64,000 nucleotides of DNA from Porphyromonas somerae DSM 23386 (GCF_000372405.1 NZ_AQVC01000008.1:1-64000); one strand, 5' to 3'. Shown: positions 1-9,742, counted from the first letter of the stretch. Program-made: numbers and translations. Notes: a model not told the origin generated them from the sequence alone.

Positions 1-31
1 TAAATGGGCTATAGCGTAGTAGAGCAAAAGT

Positions 32-67
32 GGAGATGCAACTAACCGATTGCTTAGTTGCATCTCG
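32..67. repeat. 22-bp palindromic array, copy A (1.6 units)
   Basis: One 22-bp unit (32-53) plus a partial terminal unit (54-67). The unit is a 14-bp palindromic core, consensus TTAGTTGCAACTAA, followed by an 8-bp linker, here CCGATTGC. The outer cores are the degenerate forms GAGATGCAACTAA and TTAGTTGCATCTC, which are exact reverse complements, so the copy forms a perfect 13-bp hairpin. GCAAAAGT precedes it, as in copies B and E. A MITE lies 42 bp downstream. The rest of 1-432 holds no gene. Confidence 0.9.
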
Positions 68-109
68 GCTAGTGCCCTTGTATGGTGTTGGATTTCAGTT
101 GATTGTAAA

Positions 110-283
110 GAGACTGTTGCACGAAGGCGATCTGCTGCGTTGCTTTCGGAATTCGGGCCTCGGTCACGTACGTAAGTACGCTCCCTTCGTCCTCATCCTC
201 AGCGCCTTGCATCTCATCCTTCGTGCAAAGTCTCAGCACATTTGAAGCAAATGTGCGAGAATGGCACTTTGTGCAACATTCTC
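110..283. mobile_element. MITE-like element, copy 1, with 6-bp target duplication
   Basis: A 174-bp non-coding element with terminal inverted repeats. The left end GAGACTGTTGCAC matches the reverse complement of the right end (GAGAATGTTGCAC) at 12 of 13 bases. TGTAAA flanks it on both sides (104-109 and 284-289), which looks like a 6-bp target-site duplication. Internally the first third folds back on 205-234, followed by a perfect 9-bp hairpin (236-256) and a terminal hairpin (257-283). A longer relative lies at 12572-12779. No transposase is present, so it would have to be mobilised in trans. Confidence 0.75.
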
Positions 284-371
284 TGTAAAGGGGCATTTTT
301 GCTGTTTTACTCAGCGAGCTTTTCACCTACTATGGGGAGGTGGAGATTGTGGTCGGCTGGTGTATTGGCTC

Positions 372-403
372 CTTGTGAGATTGGTGTAAAATAGGTATCT
401 TTG
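372..403 (+). promoter_or_regulatory. Bacteroidota-type promoter
   Basis: A TTG at 373-375 is followed after 20 bp by TATCTTTG at 396-403, fitting the Bacteroidota TTTG/TAnnTTTG pattern. It lies 30 bp upstream of the ATG at 433. Confidence 0.6.
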
Positions 404-432
404 GGGATATAAGATAAGTTGTGTAGAGAAGG

Positions 433-1719
433 ATGAAAAGAAACCTATTGATATTGGTGCTCTTGGTATGGAGTGTGGGCTTGGTGGCAGAGGAGCCACC
501 TACGAGGCCACTCTCTCCGTACGACCAGGCGGTGGTCGCCTATCGTGAGGGCCGTTATGCCGATGTGGAACATTGGTACCATTCTCTTTCACGTAGAGAT
601 CAACGCCGTGCGGAGACTCTGAGGCTGGCAACGCTCTCGGCGATCAATGATTACCGGTTGGAGACGGCTCGGGAGCGACTGGAGCAGTATGAAGGGCTTC
701 GGCTGAGAGGGGAGGAGGAGCGTGCCAAGCGTGGCGAGGTAGTGGCGCATCTGGAGCTGGTGGAGCGATTACTCTCCAATAGCCGTGTGGTGGCGACGCT
801 AGATACCCTTGTGGCACCTCGTGCAGAGGTTTGGAAGCGTTTGCAACATGAGACAAGCTATCTCGGTGAGGTGCAAGAGGGTGCCTATCTTTCGCCCGAT
901 GGGAAGAGCCGTTGGCAGGTGGGGAGTGATGCGGATAGTGTGCCCCACTTTTATATCTATCATCAATTGGGTGATGGGCGTTGGGACGAGGCAAACCCCG
1001 AAGTGGTCAGGGTGAATGGGCTTCCTGAGGGGTGCCAAATCAGCTATCCCTTTGTGGGGAGTGACGGCACTACGATTTACTTCTCCTTGGAGGAGGAAAA
1101 AGGGGAGGTCCCTCAACATACTTTAGGCGGTAAGGACCTCTATGTGAGTCGGTACGACCGAGCACAAGGGATGCTTTTGGTGCCTACGCAACTGATGCTG
1201 CCTTTCAATAGTCCGATGGACGACTTCTGCTACATTGTGGATGAGGAGCAGGACGTAGGCTGGATGGTGAGTGCCCGAGAGGCGTGGGGGGATAGCCTCC
1301 GTCTGTGGTGCTTTGCCCCTAGCACGTTGGCTCGCTACGAGGGGGAGAATCTCCGTGAAGTGGCGAGGTGGCTAGGCAGTGAGCTGAAGCCCCGTAAGAA
1401 GGAAGCTGTAGCTACCCAATCAATGCTAGGCAATGGTGAGAAACCGCTCTTTTGGGTGGGAGACGATGCGATCTATAAGCAGAGGTTGCAAGGGTCTCAG
1501 GTGCCGGAGGGATTGGTAGCAGAGTACCTGAAGGTGCAGGAGCTTTTGAAGGAGTGTGAGGCCTCTTTGGAGGCGTTGAGATTACAGCTGGGTAGGGGTG
1601 GAACTGCGACTCAGTTGAAGGAAGAAGTGCTTTCGCTGGAGAAGGAGAGTGAGGGGTATCGGACTCGGCTTTTTACACTTCGCAATGAGATCATTCGGCT
1701 TTGGAGGGGTGGTGAGTGA
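433..1719 (+). CDS. secreted TPR / PD40-like beta-propeller protein
   Basis: Hypothetical exported protein of 428 residues. Residues 1-20 form a signal peptide (hydrophobic LLILVLLVWSVGLVA then EE). Residues about 30-115 look like helical TPR-type repeats. Residues about 150-310 contain PD40/WD40-like strands: YLSPDGKSRW, a GGKDLYVSRYDR motif and FNSPMDD. This pattern is common in Bacteroidota periplasmic proteins linked to OmpA-type or secretion assemblies. Residues 365-428 are a predicted coiled coil. It precedes nfeD by 35 bp and may share its transcript. A role in envelope organisation is inference; the exact family is not recognised. Confidence 0.75.
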   Translation: MKRNLLILVLLVWSVGLVAEEPPTRPLSPYDQAVVAYREGRYADVEHWYHSLSRRDQRRAETLRLATLSAINDYRLETARERLEQYEGLRLRGEEERAKRGEVVAHLELVERLLSNSRVVATLDTLVAPRAEVWKRLQHETSYLGEVQEGAYLSPDGKSRWQVGSDADSVPHFYIYHQLGDGRWDEANPEVVRVNGLPEGCQISYPFVGSDGTTIYFSLEEEKGEVPQHTLGGKDLYVSRYDRAQGMLLVPTQLMLPFNSPMDDFCYIVDEEQDVGWMVSAREAWGDSLRLWCFAPSTLARYEGENLREVARWLGSELKPRKKEAVATQSMLGNGEKPLFWVGDDAIYKQRLQGSQVPEGLVAEYLKVQELLKECEASLEALRLQLGRGGTATQLKEEVLSLEKESEGYRTRLFTLRNEIIRLWRGGE

Positions 1720-1754
1720 TGAATGGATATTAAACTACTTAAGAGCTATAAATT

Positions 1755-2240
1755 ATGATGTTGACGTTCTTGGTCATTTTGGTAGCTGTGGTGACGGCAG
1801 CACTGGTGCTAGCGGAGATTTTCTTTATCCCAGGGTTGGGACTTATGGGCATCATAGGTGCAGGAGGATTTATCGCTATGGAGTACTTCTTATTTGCAGA
1901 GGGTATGGTGAGTATGGCCATTTTCTATGCACTGCTCTCGGTGGTACTCTTTGTGGTAGGGTTTTACCTGCTGAGCCGCAACAAATTTATCCAAAAGGTG
2001 GCTCTTAAGGATTCGGTTGATGAGGTGGCGGTGAAGCTTCCTGAGGGGGTGGAGCGTGGTGCCTATGGGGTGGCGGAGAGCCGGCTAGCCCTTGTGGGTA
2101 CTATCCGCCTTGGGGGTGGCACCCTAGTGGAAGCGGAGTCGGAGGAGGGTTTTATCAATGAGGGGGAGCCGATAGTTATATCTGATATTCGGTATAATAA
2201 GGTCTTTGTAAAACGAAATAATAAAGAGCAAAAGTTATGA
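1755..2240 (+). CDS. nfeD: NfeD-like membrane protein
   Basis: 161-residue protein with two or three N-terminal membrane segments (about residues 2-26, 31-48 and 50-70), including the glycine-rich [15 protein letters not shown] typical of NfeD. A small C-terminal beta domain (about 90-160) matches the NfeD OB-fold. This is the short form that lacks the ClpP-like protease domain. NfeD proteins partner flotillin-type SPFH proteins in membrane microdomains. Its stop overlaps the floA start as ATGA, so the two are translationally coupled, which supports the call. Confidence 0.88.
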   Translation: MMLTFLVILVAVVTAALVLAEIFFIPGLGLMGIIGAGGFIAMEYFLFAEGMVSMAIFYALLSVVLFVVGFYLLSRNKFIQKVALKDSVDEVAVKLPEGVERGAYGVAESRLALVGTIRLGGGTLVEAESEEGFINEGEPIVISDIRYNKVFVKRNNKEQKL

Positions 2241-3268
2241 ATCCAATTTCTCCAAGTCTGATAGGGATAGTGATAGCTATAGTAATAGCCCTGATCCTTA
2301 TCGCTCTATTCCTGAGATACTTCCCGATCCTATTGTGGGTATCGACACGTGCCTCGGGAGTGCGTATCTCGCTATTGCAACTCTTCTTGATGCGTATCCG
2401 TAATGTGCCACCTCATGTGATCGCTAAGGCGATGGTGGAGGCACACAAGGCGGGACTCGACCTGACGCGTGATGAGCTGGAGGCGCACTACCTCGCTGGT
2501 GGCCATGTGGAGCAGGTGGTGCATGCCCTTGTTTCTGCCAATAAGGCCAATATCGACCTATCCTTTAAGATGGCGGCGGCGATTGACCTCGCAGGTAGAG
2601 ATGTATTTAATGCAGTGCAGATGTCGGTGAATCCTAAGGTGATCGATACTCCTCCTGTAACCGCTGTGGCAAAGGATGGTATCCAATTGATCGCCAAAGC
2701 ACGTGTGACGGTGCGTGCCAATATACAGCGACTGGTGGGAGGAGCTGGTGAAGAGACGATTCTCGCCCGTGTAGGTGAAGGTATTGTGAGCTCTATCGGT
2801 TCGAGCGAACGGCATACGGTAGTGCTAGAGAACCCCGACTCTATCAGTAAGCTGGTGCTTCGGAAAGGACTAGATGCTGGTACCGCCTTTGAGATCCTCT
2901 CTATCGATATTGCCGATATTGACATTGGTAGAAACATCGGTGCGGTACTGCAGATGGATCAGGCTCAGGCCGATAAGAATATCGCCCAAGCTAAGGCCGA
3001 GGAGCGCCGTGCAATGGCGGTGGCTCAGGAGCAGGAGATGCGGGCTTTGGCACAGCAGGCTCGTGCTAAGGTGATTGAAGCGGAGGCGGAGGTGCCTCTC
3101 GCCATGGCGGAGGCGTTCCGTAGTGGTAACCTAGGGATTATGGATTACTACAAGATGAAGAATATCGAGGCGGATACCTCGATGCGTGAAGCAATAGCTG
3201 GTCCTACGGGTAATGAGAAGGAGCATAAGCCTATGGGTGCTATTGACGAAGATAAGAAGAAGAAATAA
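2237..3268 (+). CDS. floA: flotillin-like protein FloA (SPFH family)
   Basis: 343-residue flotillin-like protein of the FloA (YqfA/UPF0365) family, which scaffolds functional membrane microdomains. The N-terminal residues 5-34 form a membrane-embedded hydrophobic segment. The SPFH domain follows (about 100-230), then the Ala/Glu-rich flotillin coiled coil (about 245-300, [20 protein letters not shown]) and a charged Lys-rich tail. Length agrees with the usual 320-340 residues. The start overlaps nfeD by 4 bp; nfeD-floA is the standard pairing. Confidence 0.95.
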   Translation: MNPISPSLIGIVIAIVIALILIALFLRYFPILLWVSTRASGVRISLLQLFLMRIRNVPPHVIAKAMVEAHKAGLDLTRDELEAHYLAGGHVEQVVHALVSANKANIDLSFKMAAAIDLAGRDVFNAVQMSVNPKVIDTPPVTAVAKDGIQLIAKARVTVRANIQRLVGGAGEETILARVGEGIVSSIGSSERHTVVLENPDSISKLVLRKGLDAGTAFEILSIDIADIDIGRNIGAVLQMDQAQADKNIAQAKAEERRAMAVAQEQEMRALAQQARAKVIEAEAEVPLAMAEAFRSGNLGIMDYYKMKNIEADTSMREAIAGPTGNEKEHKPMGAIDEDKKKK

Positions 3269-3322
3269 TGAACTGGGTGCGGGGAAAGTTACCCTTGCCA
3301 AGCGCCCATTAAATGAAGTATT

Positions 3323-4201
3323 ATGAGTAAATTTATTATACCAGAGTCGGAATTGATCATCAATAATGATGGCACTATTTTTCATCTCCATTTGCGTCCT
3401 GAGGATATCTCGGATAAGCTAGTAATTTGTGGTGACCCCTCGAGAGTGGATATGATTGCTTCGCACTTTGATAGTGTGGAGGTCAATGTCTCTAGCCGTG
3501 AGTTTCACACCATCACTGGTACCTATAAGGGGAAGCGGGTCACTGCCCTTTCTCATGGTATTGGAAGTGATAACATCGAGATTGTGCTGAATGAGCTAGA
3601 TGCACTTGCCAATATTGATTTCAAAACGCGTACTGCCAAGGATGAGCATAAGGAGCTGACAATTGTGCGTGTTGGCACTTCGGGAGGTTTGCAAGACTTC
3701 GCCCCTATCGGCTCGTTTGTAGCTGCCAATTATGCGATTGGCTTTGATGGGGTACTCCACTTCTATGCCGATCGGGACAAGGTGTGCGATAAGGCTTTTG
3801 AAGCGGAGCTGATGAAGCAACTAGAGTGGCAGATTAATGGGCTAAAGCCTTATGCTGTCCTAGCGCCAAAGGATATGATTGAGCAGTTCGTGACTCCAGG
3901 AGGAGTAGTGCCAGGAGCGACGATTGCTTGTAATGGTTTTTATGCACCACAGGGTCGTCGCCTTCGTGGCAAGCTAGCGGATCCTAAGCTCAATGAGAAG
4001 ATCATCAACTTTGAGCACAATGGGGTGAAGCTGACCAACTTTGAGATGGAGAGCTCGGCATTGGCGGGTTTAGGTGCTGTCCTAGGGCACCGAGTGCTGA
4101 CTATCTGTACGATTATTGCTGGTCGTAAGAGCGAGACGATGAATACCGAGTACAAGGGCACTATCGAAGGCCTTGTACAGCTTGTGCTTGACCGTATCTA
4201 A
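3323..4201 (+). CDS. udp: nucleoside phosphorylase (uridine phosphorylase-like)
   Basis: 292-residue PNP_UDP family enzyme, probably cleaving uridine (or a related nucleoside) with phosphate to base plus ribose-1-phosphate in pyrimidine salvage. Visible motifs are VICGDPSRVDMI near the N terminus (phosphate/ribose site), SHGIGSDNIEIVLNEL, VRVGTSGGLQ (phosphate loop) and the C-terminal FEMESSALAGLGAVLGHR, where Glu and Met contact the ribose. Substrate preference cannot be fixed by eye. It sits 54 bp after floA and ends at a strong shared terminator. Confidence 0.88.
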   Translation: MSKFIIPESELIINNDGTIFHLHLRPEDISDKLVICGDPSRVDMIASHFDSVEVNVSSREFHTITGTYKGKRVTALSHGIGSDNIEIVLNELDALANIDFKTRTAKDEHKELTIVRVGTSGGLQDFAPIGSFVAANYAIGFDGVLHFYADRDKVCDKAFEAELMKQLEWQINGLKPYAVLAPKDMIEQFVTPGGVVPGATIACNGFYAPQGRRLRGKLADPKLNEKIINFEHNGVKLTNFEMESSALAGLGAVLGHRVLTICTIIAGRKSETMNTEYKGTIEGLVQLVLDRI

Positions 4202-4225
4202 AGCGACTAAAGGTACTATATAATA

Positions 4226-4263
4226 GAATCCCCGACCTATCCTATGATGGGTCGGGGTTTCTT
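4226..4263. terminator. bidirectional terminator between udp and prfC
   Basis: Inverted repeat AATCCCCGACC / GGGTCGGGGTTT with an intervening loop and T-rich or A-rich flanks, placed between two convergent genes. Confidence 0.85.
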
Positions 4264-4281
4264 ATGAATGCTGTTCGCTAG

Positions 4282-5862
4282 TTAGAACTCGCTCGTGAAG
4301 TGGAAGGTGATATCGGGGAACTCCTCTTTCGCCATATTCAGTAGATAGGCACTATCGGCAAGATAGACATCGCGTCCCTGCGTGTCCACGGCCATATACT
4401 GCATCTTGCGTTTCTTGAACTCCTCTAGTACTTCGGGTTTGTCGCAAGAGAGCCAGCAAGCTTTGTAGAGATTAATTGGCTCCCAACGACAGCTCGCTTG
4501 GTACTCGTGGAGAAGGCGGTACTGTATTACTTCGAACTGCAATTGCCCTACAGTACCCACAATACGGCGACCGTTGAAGGCGTTGGTAAACATCTGTGCT
4601 ACCCCTTCGTCCATCAATTGAGTCAATCCCTTTTGGAGCTGCTTCTGCTTCTGTGGGTCGGCATTCTCAATGTACTTAAACATCTCTGGTGAGAAGCTAG
4701 GCAGTCCCTTGAAGTGGAGCACCTCCCCCGAAGTGAGGGTGTCGCCAATCTTGAAGTTACCTGTATCGGGAAGACCTACAATATCCCCCGCAAAGGCATC
4801 ATCAACGATCTCCTTTTTCTGTGCCATAAATGCGGTGGGCGAGCTAAAGCGCATCTGTTTTTTGTGCCTTACGTGGGTGTAGTACTTATTCCGTTCAAAT
4901 TTACCTGAGCAGACCTTTACAAAGGCGATACAGCTGCGGTGGTTGGGGTCCATATTGGCATGTATCTTAAAGATAAAGCCGGTGAAGGGCTCCTCGTAAG
5001 GGTCTACCACTCGCTCTTCAGCCTTGGTAGCTCGTGGAGATGGGGCGATGCGCACAAAGGTATCCAGCAGCTCTTTCACACCAAAGTTATTGAGTGCTGA
5101 GCCAAAGAAGACAGGAGCAAGGGAGGCCTCTAGATACTCCTCCTCATTGAGTTCTGGGTAGACTCCCTCGATGATCTCCAGGTCGTTCTTCAGTCGCTTT
5201 GCCTGTGCTTCGCTCAGGTAGTTGAGCAGTTCGGGTGAATCGAGATCCACCTCCATACGCTCCGAGACATGCGACTTATCGGCTCCCGAGAAGAGTTCTA
5301 GCTCCTTGTCATAGATGTTGTAAACTCCTTTGAAGCGGTCACCCGAATCGATAGGCCAGGTGAGTGGGGTGGTAGCGATTTGCAGCTCTTGCTCCACCTC
5401 GTCGAGAAGGTCGAAGGGGTCTTGCGACTCTCGGTCCATCTTATTCACAAAGACAATCACGGGCGTCTTACGCATACGGCAGACTTCCATCAGTCGCTTA
5501 GTTTGTAGCTCCACACCTCTCGCACCATCAATCACGATGATTACCGAGTCCACGGCGGTCAGCGTACGATAGGTATCCTCGGCAAAGTCTTGGTGACCAG
5601 GGGTATCTAGGATATTTACCTTGTACCCTTCGTACTCAAAGCCCATCACAGAGGTGGCGACAGAGATGCCTCTCTGCTTCTCAATCTCCATCCAGTCGGA
5701 GGTTGCCGACTTGCGTATCTTATTGCTCTTCACCGCCCCTGCTACGTGTATCGCTCCTCCGAAGAGCAGTAGCTTCTCGGTGAGTGTCGTCTTACCAGCA
5801 TCGGGGTGTGCAATGACGGCAAAGGTTCTTCTCCTTGATATCTCTTCCTTATTGTATTTCAT
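4282..5862 (-). CDS. prfC: peptide chain release factor 3
   Basis: 526-residue RF3, the GTPase that recycles RF1/RF2 from the ribosome after termination. Motifs are G1 AHPDAGKTT (residues 18-26), G3 DTPGHQDF and G4 NKMD, followed by the EF-G-like domain II and RF3 C-terminal domain. The ATG at 5862 (MKYNKEEISRRR) is preferred over upstream in-frame starts because the family begins there. It overlaps the end of rfbD by 14 bp, so it is the last gene of the dxr-to-prfC unit. Confidence 0.95.
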   Translation of the reverse strand: MKYNKEEISRRRTFAVIAHPDAGKTTLTEKLLLFGGAIHVAGAVKSNKIRKSATSDWMEIEKQRGISVATSVMGFEYEGYKVNILDTPGHQDFAEDTYRTLTAVDSVIIVIDGARGVELQTKRLMEVCRMRKTPVIVFVNKMDRESQDPFDLLDEVEQELQIATTPLTWPIDSGDRFKGVYNIYDKELELFSGADKSHVSERMEVDLDSPELLNYLSEAQAKRLKNDLEIIEGVYPELNEEEYLEASLAPVFFGSALNNFGVKELLDTFVRIAPSPRATKAEERVVDPYEEPFTGFIFKIHANMDPNHRSCIAFVKVCSGKFERNKYYTHVRHKKQMRFSSPTAFMAQKKEIVDDAFAGDIVGLPDTGNFKIGDTLTSGEVLHFKGLPSFSPEMFKYIENADPQKQKQLQKGLTQLMDEGVAQMFTNAFNGRRIVGTVGQLQFEVIQYRLLHEYQASCRWEPINLYKACWLSCDKPEVLEEFKKRKMQYMAVDTQGRDVYLADSAYLLNMAKEEFPDITFHFTSEF

Positions 5863-6760
5863 CAGTTGTTCCTTGAATGTCGTAATTGTAAATCTCCTGT
5901 AGTCGCTCCTGCCATGGGCGGATGAGTGTGGGGTAGAAGTGTGATATCTTCTCAGTCGAGAGGGCACTAAAGTGTGGGCGAAATGCGGGGAGTGCCCAAT
6001 CTGCTTGGGTACACTTCCCTACGGTTACTAAGGTATCGGGTGGTAAAAGCTCCACAATTTTGCTCGCAAAAGTATGCCTAGAAGCAGGTCCAACGTCCGC
6101 AACGTGGTAGATGCCGAAAGGCAATGGCCCTTGCTTTTCACTCGCGATCTCCAAGATAACCTCTGCCAAGGTAAAGACAGAGGTAGGAGTACTCACTTCA
6201 TCCGTTACCACCCTAAGCGGTTTACCCGCTTGGGCATTGCTCAATATGCTTTTGTAGAAGCTCTTGTGTGGCCACTTGGCAGGACCATAAAGCCATGAGG
6301 TACGAAGAATATAGGCATTCTGCTTGTGGTAGTGTACCGCATACTCGCCGATCAACTTGGTGAGCGCGTACCTATTGGCCGGCATCGGGATATCCTCCTC
6401 TTTGTAGGGCTCCTTTCGTGGCGTTCGGTCACCTCCAAAGATATGGTCGGTACTGATATGTATCAGCGGTATCGTGCCGAGGGCATTGGCCAGTGCCAAA
6501 GGTATGGAGGTATTGGCAAGAAGTGCCTCACTGTACTGGCATTCAGCAGCATCGACATTGGTAAAGGCGATGCAATTGACCGCTATATCCAGTTGGTTCT
6601 TTGCCACAAAGTCAGCAATCTCCTCCTCGCTAGAATAATTGAGCGTCTCCCTTGTGGTGGGGAGTATCTCCAGCTCTGGGTAGTGCTTTCTAGCCACCTC
6701 CTGAATGGCCGTGCCCAGAAGACCATTAGCTCCTGTGAGCCAAACTCTCTTACTCCTCAT
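5849..6760 (-). CDS. rfbD: RmlD-like dTDP-4-dehydrorhamnose reductase / SDR
   Basis: 303-residue extended SDR of the RmlD family, which reduces dTDP-4-dehydro-L-rhamnose to dTDP-L-rhamnose for surface polysaccharide. The Rossmann motif TGANGLLGTA is N-terminal, a STDHIFGG stretch follows, and YALTKLIGE carries the catalytic YxxxK. No other rml genes are adjacent, so a different SDR substrate is possible. The ATG at 6760 has a strong GGAGGAGGAAG upstream; a GTG at 6775 is the alternative. Either start overlaps the preceding gene, and the 3' end overlaps prfC. Confidence 0.82.
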   Translation of the reverse strand: MRSKRVWLTGANGLLGTAIQEVARKHYPELEILPTTRETLNYSSEEEIADFVAKNQLDIAVNCIAFTNVDAAECQYSEALLANTSIPLALANALGTIPLIHISTDHIFGGDRTPRKEPYKEEDIPMPANRYALTKLIGEYAVHYHKQNAYILRTSWLYGPAKWPHKSFYKSILSNAQAGKPLRVVTDEVSTPTSVFTLAEVILEIASEKQGPLPFGIYHVADVGPASRHTFASKIVELLPPDTLVTVGKCTQADWALPAFRPHFSALSTEKISHFYPTLIRPWQERLQEIYNYDIQGTTDEIQ

Positions 6761-7316
6761 CTTCCTCCTCCCCACTAAGTTGTAGGTTGCCCTCCTCTAC
6801 CTCGCGAAAACGATCGGCGAGCATAGCTAGGAATGTGCTGAATTGTTTGATGGCCTCCGTTGTCGCTTCGGTCACCTCCTCGCCTCTTGCTTTGAGCGTT
6901 AGATAACCGTAGATGCCTACAAAGCAGGTCTCCACCTCGCCCATCTGGTCGGTGCCAGTCAGGTCGCGTAGCTGTATGATGCTGGGAAGTGTCTGGAAGT
7001 AGACCGATGAGTAGAGTGTCTGAGTTGGCTCCCTTAGTAGTTTACCCGAGAGCTCCTGAAGCGAGTCCATCAAGTCGTTGAGCTGCTGCAAGTGCCCCAC
7101 CTCGGTAATCCCTTCAGCCTTCATGGCATCGGCGAGCTCTAGGTACCAGAGTAGCACCTTCTCCATCATCGGCTTCTCTAGTCGGTACCCCTCGTGTACA
7201 TACTCAGTGATGCGGGTGAGATCAAAGTCAAGTGCCCTGATGGTATCCTCTATCTGCCACATATAGAGGATGTATTCCGCTACATTTTCCTTCCTTTTCT
7301 GTTCTGCTACTATCAT
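6750..7316 (-). CDS. DUF5063-like protein of unknown function
   Basis: 188-residue soluble helical protein with no signal peptide and a very acidic tail (GEEEDEE). It resembles the Bacteroidota DUF5063 family from memory; no catalytic motif is visible. It lies 35 bp downstream of mutS2 and overlaps rfbD by 11 bp, so it is part of the same transcription unit. Function unknown. Confidence 0.7.
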   Translation of the reverse strand: MIVAEQKRKENVAEYILYMWQIEDTIRALDFDLTRITEYVHEGYRLEKPMMEKVLLWYLELADAMKAEGITEVGHLQQLNDLMDSLQELSGKLLREPTQTLYSSVYFQTLPSIIQLRDLTGTDQMGEVETCFVGIYGYLTLKARGEEVTEATTEAIKQFSTFLAMLADRFREVEEGNLQLSGEEEDEE

Positions 7317-7351
7317 AATCTATTAACTTCTTTGTGCCTATAAAATGGAGC

Positions 7352-9742
7352 TTAGTTATCCCTAAGTGTGATGACGGTAATCCCGGCACCGCCTAAGTCT
7401 ACTAGCTCATCCTCATAGTGTGCGATCCTAGAATCCTGTCGAAGGTACTCCCTAATCGCCTGTTTTAGTGCTCCTATTCCGGTGCCGTGCAAGATGCGGA
7501 TAGGGTTGTACCCAAAGTGATTGGCATCGTCAATAAACTGAACCACTGCCGAAAGGGCTTCATCCACCCGCATTCCTCTACAATCGAGTTGAGGCTTGAA
7601 ATTGAGCCGTCGTTGGCTCGACTGCTGTTCAATCACCTGAGGCCTCCGTGCAACGAGGTCAGAGGTGGCTCGTTCTGTTGGCTGTAGCTTGCTGGCATCT
7701 ACCGTCATGGTGAGGTTACCCAGCCGCACACGTGCTTTCTTACCCTCAATAGCCACCACTTCGCCTACTTCATTGCCATTGCCAAAGGTCACGCGACTTC
7801 CCTCCTTGATCGGCTCCCTCTTGTTGGGGGCTGGTGCCCTCTTTTTCTCTGCCTGTCGATTGAGATGAGACTTCTTCCGCTCCAGCTTTGCCCTCGCCTT
7901 TTGGGTTGGCTCCTTTTCTGCCTTAGCTTCTTTGATCTCCCGAATCGTTCGCTCCACAGTTGCATTGGCACTATTCACTATTTCCAGTGCCTCCTGCTCC
8001 GCCTTCGCCAGCAGGATCTTCCGTTTTTCCGAGAAGTTGTCTAATCGCTCATCCAGCTTACTCTGCTTCTCTTGTAGCTTTCGCTCTTGCCGCTTTACCT
8101 CCTCCCGTTTCCGCTTCCAATAAGCCTTATCCCGAATAATATCCTGTAGGTACTTATCTTGATGCAGATAGTCGCTACCCACTAATTCACTGGCATAATC
8201 AATGATCTCGCCAGGTAAACCGATCTTCCTCGCCACCTCTAGTGCAAAGGAGCTTCCCGGCTGACCGATAAATAGCTGATAGAGTGGCTCAATCCGCCCT
8301 CTATCAAAAAGCATCGCCCCATTCACCACCCCTTCGTGGAGCTCCGAGTAATCCTTGAGGTTGCCGTAGTGCGTGGTAATCACCCCATAGCAACCCATCT
8401 GCCGAAAGCGATCCAAGAGTGCCTCGGCAATCGCACCTCCAATCGTGGGCTCTGTTCCCGAACCAAATTCATCAATCAGTATCAAACTCTCCGAGGTGGC
8501 CTCCCGCAATACCCGTTTCATACCCTGTAGATGGCTAGAGTAGGTGCTGAGGTCGTTTTCTAGCGACTGAGCATCGCCGATATCCAGGAATATCTGGTCA
8601 AAAAGGGTGCAAGTGCTATGATCCATCATAGGCACTGCCAATCCGCACTGGAGCATATACTGGAGCAGACCAACCGTCTTGAGTGCAATGGATTTACCGC
8701 CAGCATTGGGGCCAGAGATGATGAGCAGTCGCTGCTCCTTATTCAGTTTCAAAGTAAGCGGTACCAATTCCCTATTGAGTGACTTCAAGTGACGCTCTAG
8801 GAGCGGGTGCCTAGCCACTTGCCACTCCATCTCGCCCTCGGTGGAGAGTTGTGGAATTACCGCCTCCATCCCATTGGCGAGTCGTGCCTTAGCCCTATTG
8901 AAGTCCAAAATGCCTATCCCTTGGCAATTGCGTTGGAGCATCGGCATATCCCTCCTCACGAAGTTGCTAAACTCCCTAAGTAGTCGCACAATCTCTCTCT
9001 GCTCCTCACTTTGCTTCTCGCGGATCCGATTGTTCATCGCCACCATCCGCTCCGGCTCCATATAGAGCGTGCGGCCTGTGGACGACTCCTCATGCACGAT
9101 GCCACCGATCTCTCGCTTTGCCGAAGGGATAATAGGGAGGAGCAAACGTCCATCTCGCATAGCTGGCGTGGCATCTTTCTCCACCCAACCAGCTGCTTTG
9201 GCCTCTCTGAGGATGCTCTGCATCGTTTGCCCAATAGAGCCTTGTAACTGCCGTAGTTCGCTCCTAATCGCCCTTAGCTCCTTGCTCGCTGTATCCTTGA
9301 TCTCCCCCGCATCATCAATCAGGTTGTGCAGTCTCCGTCGCAGGTCCACCAGATCGTCCAAACCCATGGCTAGCTCAGAGAGATTAGGGTACTCTTCATT
9401 CTCCGCCAACGCCCTCTTCGTCTCCACTACCGCAATGAGTAGCTCCCGAAGCGGACGCAACGACTCCACCTCGAGGTAACTCCCCTCTGGACGAAGAGAG
9501 CGGAGGGCATCTCTAAGCGGACCAAACCTAAAGCTAGGGATATCCACACCCGATGCCGTGAATTGGAGCATCTCACTGAGCTGTTCCAATCGGCTATGAA
9601 GTGCTTTGCCTGACTGCATAAAACCCATCTGCTCCGTGAGGAATTGACTCACCTCGTTATCGCAAAGGGCATAGAGGTCGTGCCGAAGTGTAGTGAACTC
9701 CAGCTTCTGCTCTACTATTTCAAATGCTTTATTGACCGCCAC
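7352..9742 (-). CDS. mutS2: MutS2 with C-terminal Smr nuclease domain
   Basis: 796-residue MutS2, implicated in suppressing recombination and, in Bacillus, in rescuing collided ribosomes. An N-terminal clamp/coiled-coil region is followed by the MutS ATPase with Walker A SGPNAGGKS, Walker B LILIDEFGSGTEP and the TTHYGNL motif. A long charged coiled coil (about 510-620), a KOW-like segment (GSRVTFGNGNEVGEVV) and a C-terminal Smr domain (LDCRGMRVDEAL, ILHGTGIGALK) complete it. Length is normal for the family. rseP ends 9 bp upstream. Confidence 0.97.
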   Translation of the reverse strand: MAVNKAFEIVEQKLEFTTLRHDLYALCDNEVSQFLTEQMGFMQSGKALHSRLEQLSEMLQFTASGVDIPSFRFGPLRDALRSLRPEGSYLEVESLRPLRELLIAVVETKRALAENEEYPNLSELAMGLDDLVDLRRRLHNLIDDAGEIKDTASKELRAIRSELRQLQGSIGQTMQSILREAKAAGWVEKDATPAMRDGRLLLPIIPSAKREIGGIVHEESSTGRTLYMEPERMVAMNNRIREKQSEEQREIVRLLREFSNFVRRDMPMLQRNCQGIGILDFNRAKARLANGMEAVIPQLSTEGEMEWQVARHPLLERHLKSLNRELVPLTLKLNKEQRLLIISGPNAGGKSIALKTVGLLQYMLQCGLAVPMMDHSTCTLFDQIFLDIGDAQSLENDLSTYSSHLQGMKRVLREATSESLILIDEFGSGTEPTIGGAIAEALLDRFRQMGCYGVITTHYGNLKDYSELHEGVVNGAMLFDRGRIEPLYQLFIGQPGSSFALEVARKIGLPGEIIDYASELVGSDYLHQDKYLQDIIRDKAYWKRKREEVKRQERKLQEKQSKLDERLDNFSEKRKILLAKAEQEALEIVNSANATVERTIREIKEAKAEKEPTQKARAKLERKKSHLNRQAEKKRAPAPNKREPIKEGSRVTFGNGNEVGEVVAIEGKKARVRLGNLTMTVDASKLQPTERATSDLVARRPQVIEQQSSQRRLNFKPQLDCRGMRVDEALSAVVQFIDDANHFGYNPIRILHGTGIGALKQAIREYLRQDSRIAHYEDELVDLGGAGITVITLRDN

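Noticed and set aside
5863-5967. Longer prfC start at 5967
   Set aside because: The extra 35 residues are unlike RF3 and lie inside rfbD; ATG 5862 gives the standard N terminus.
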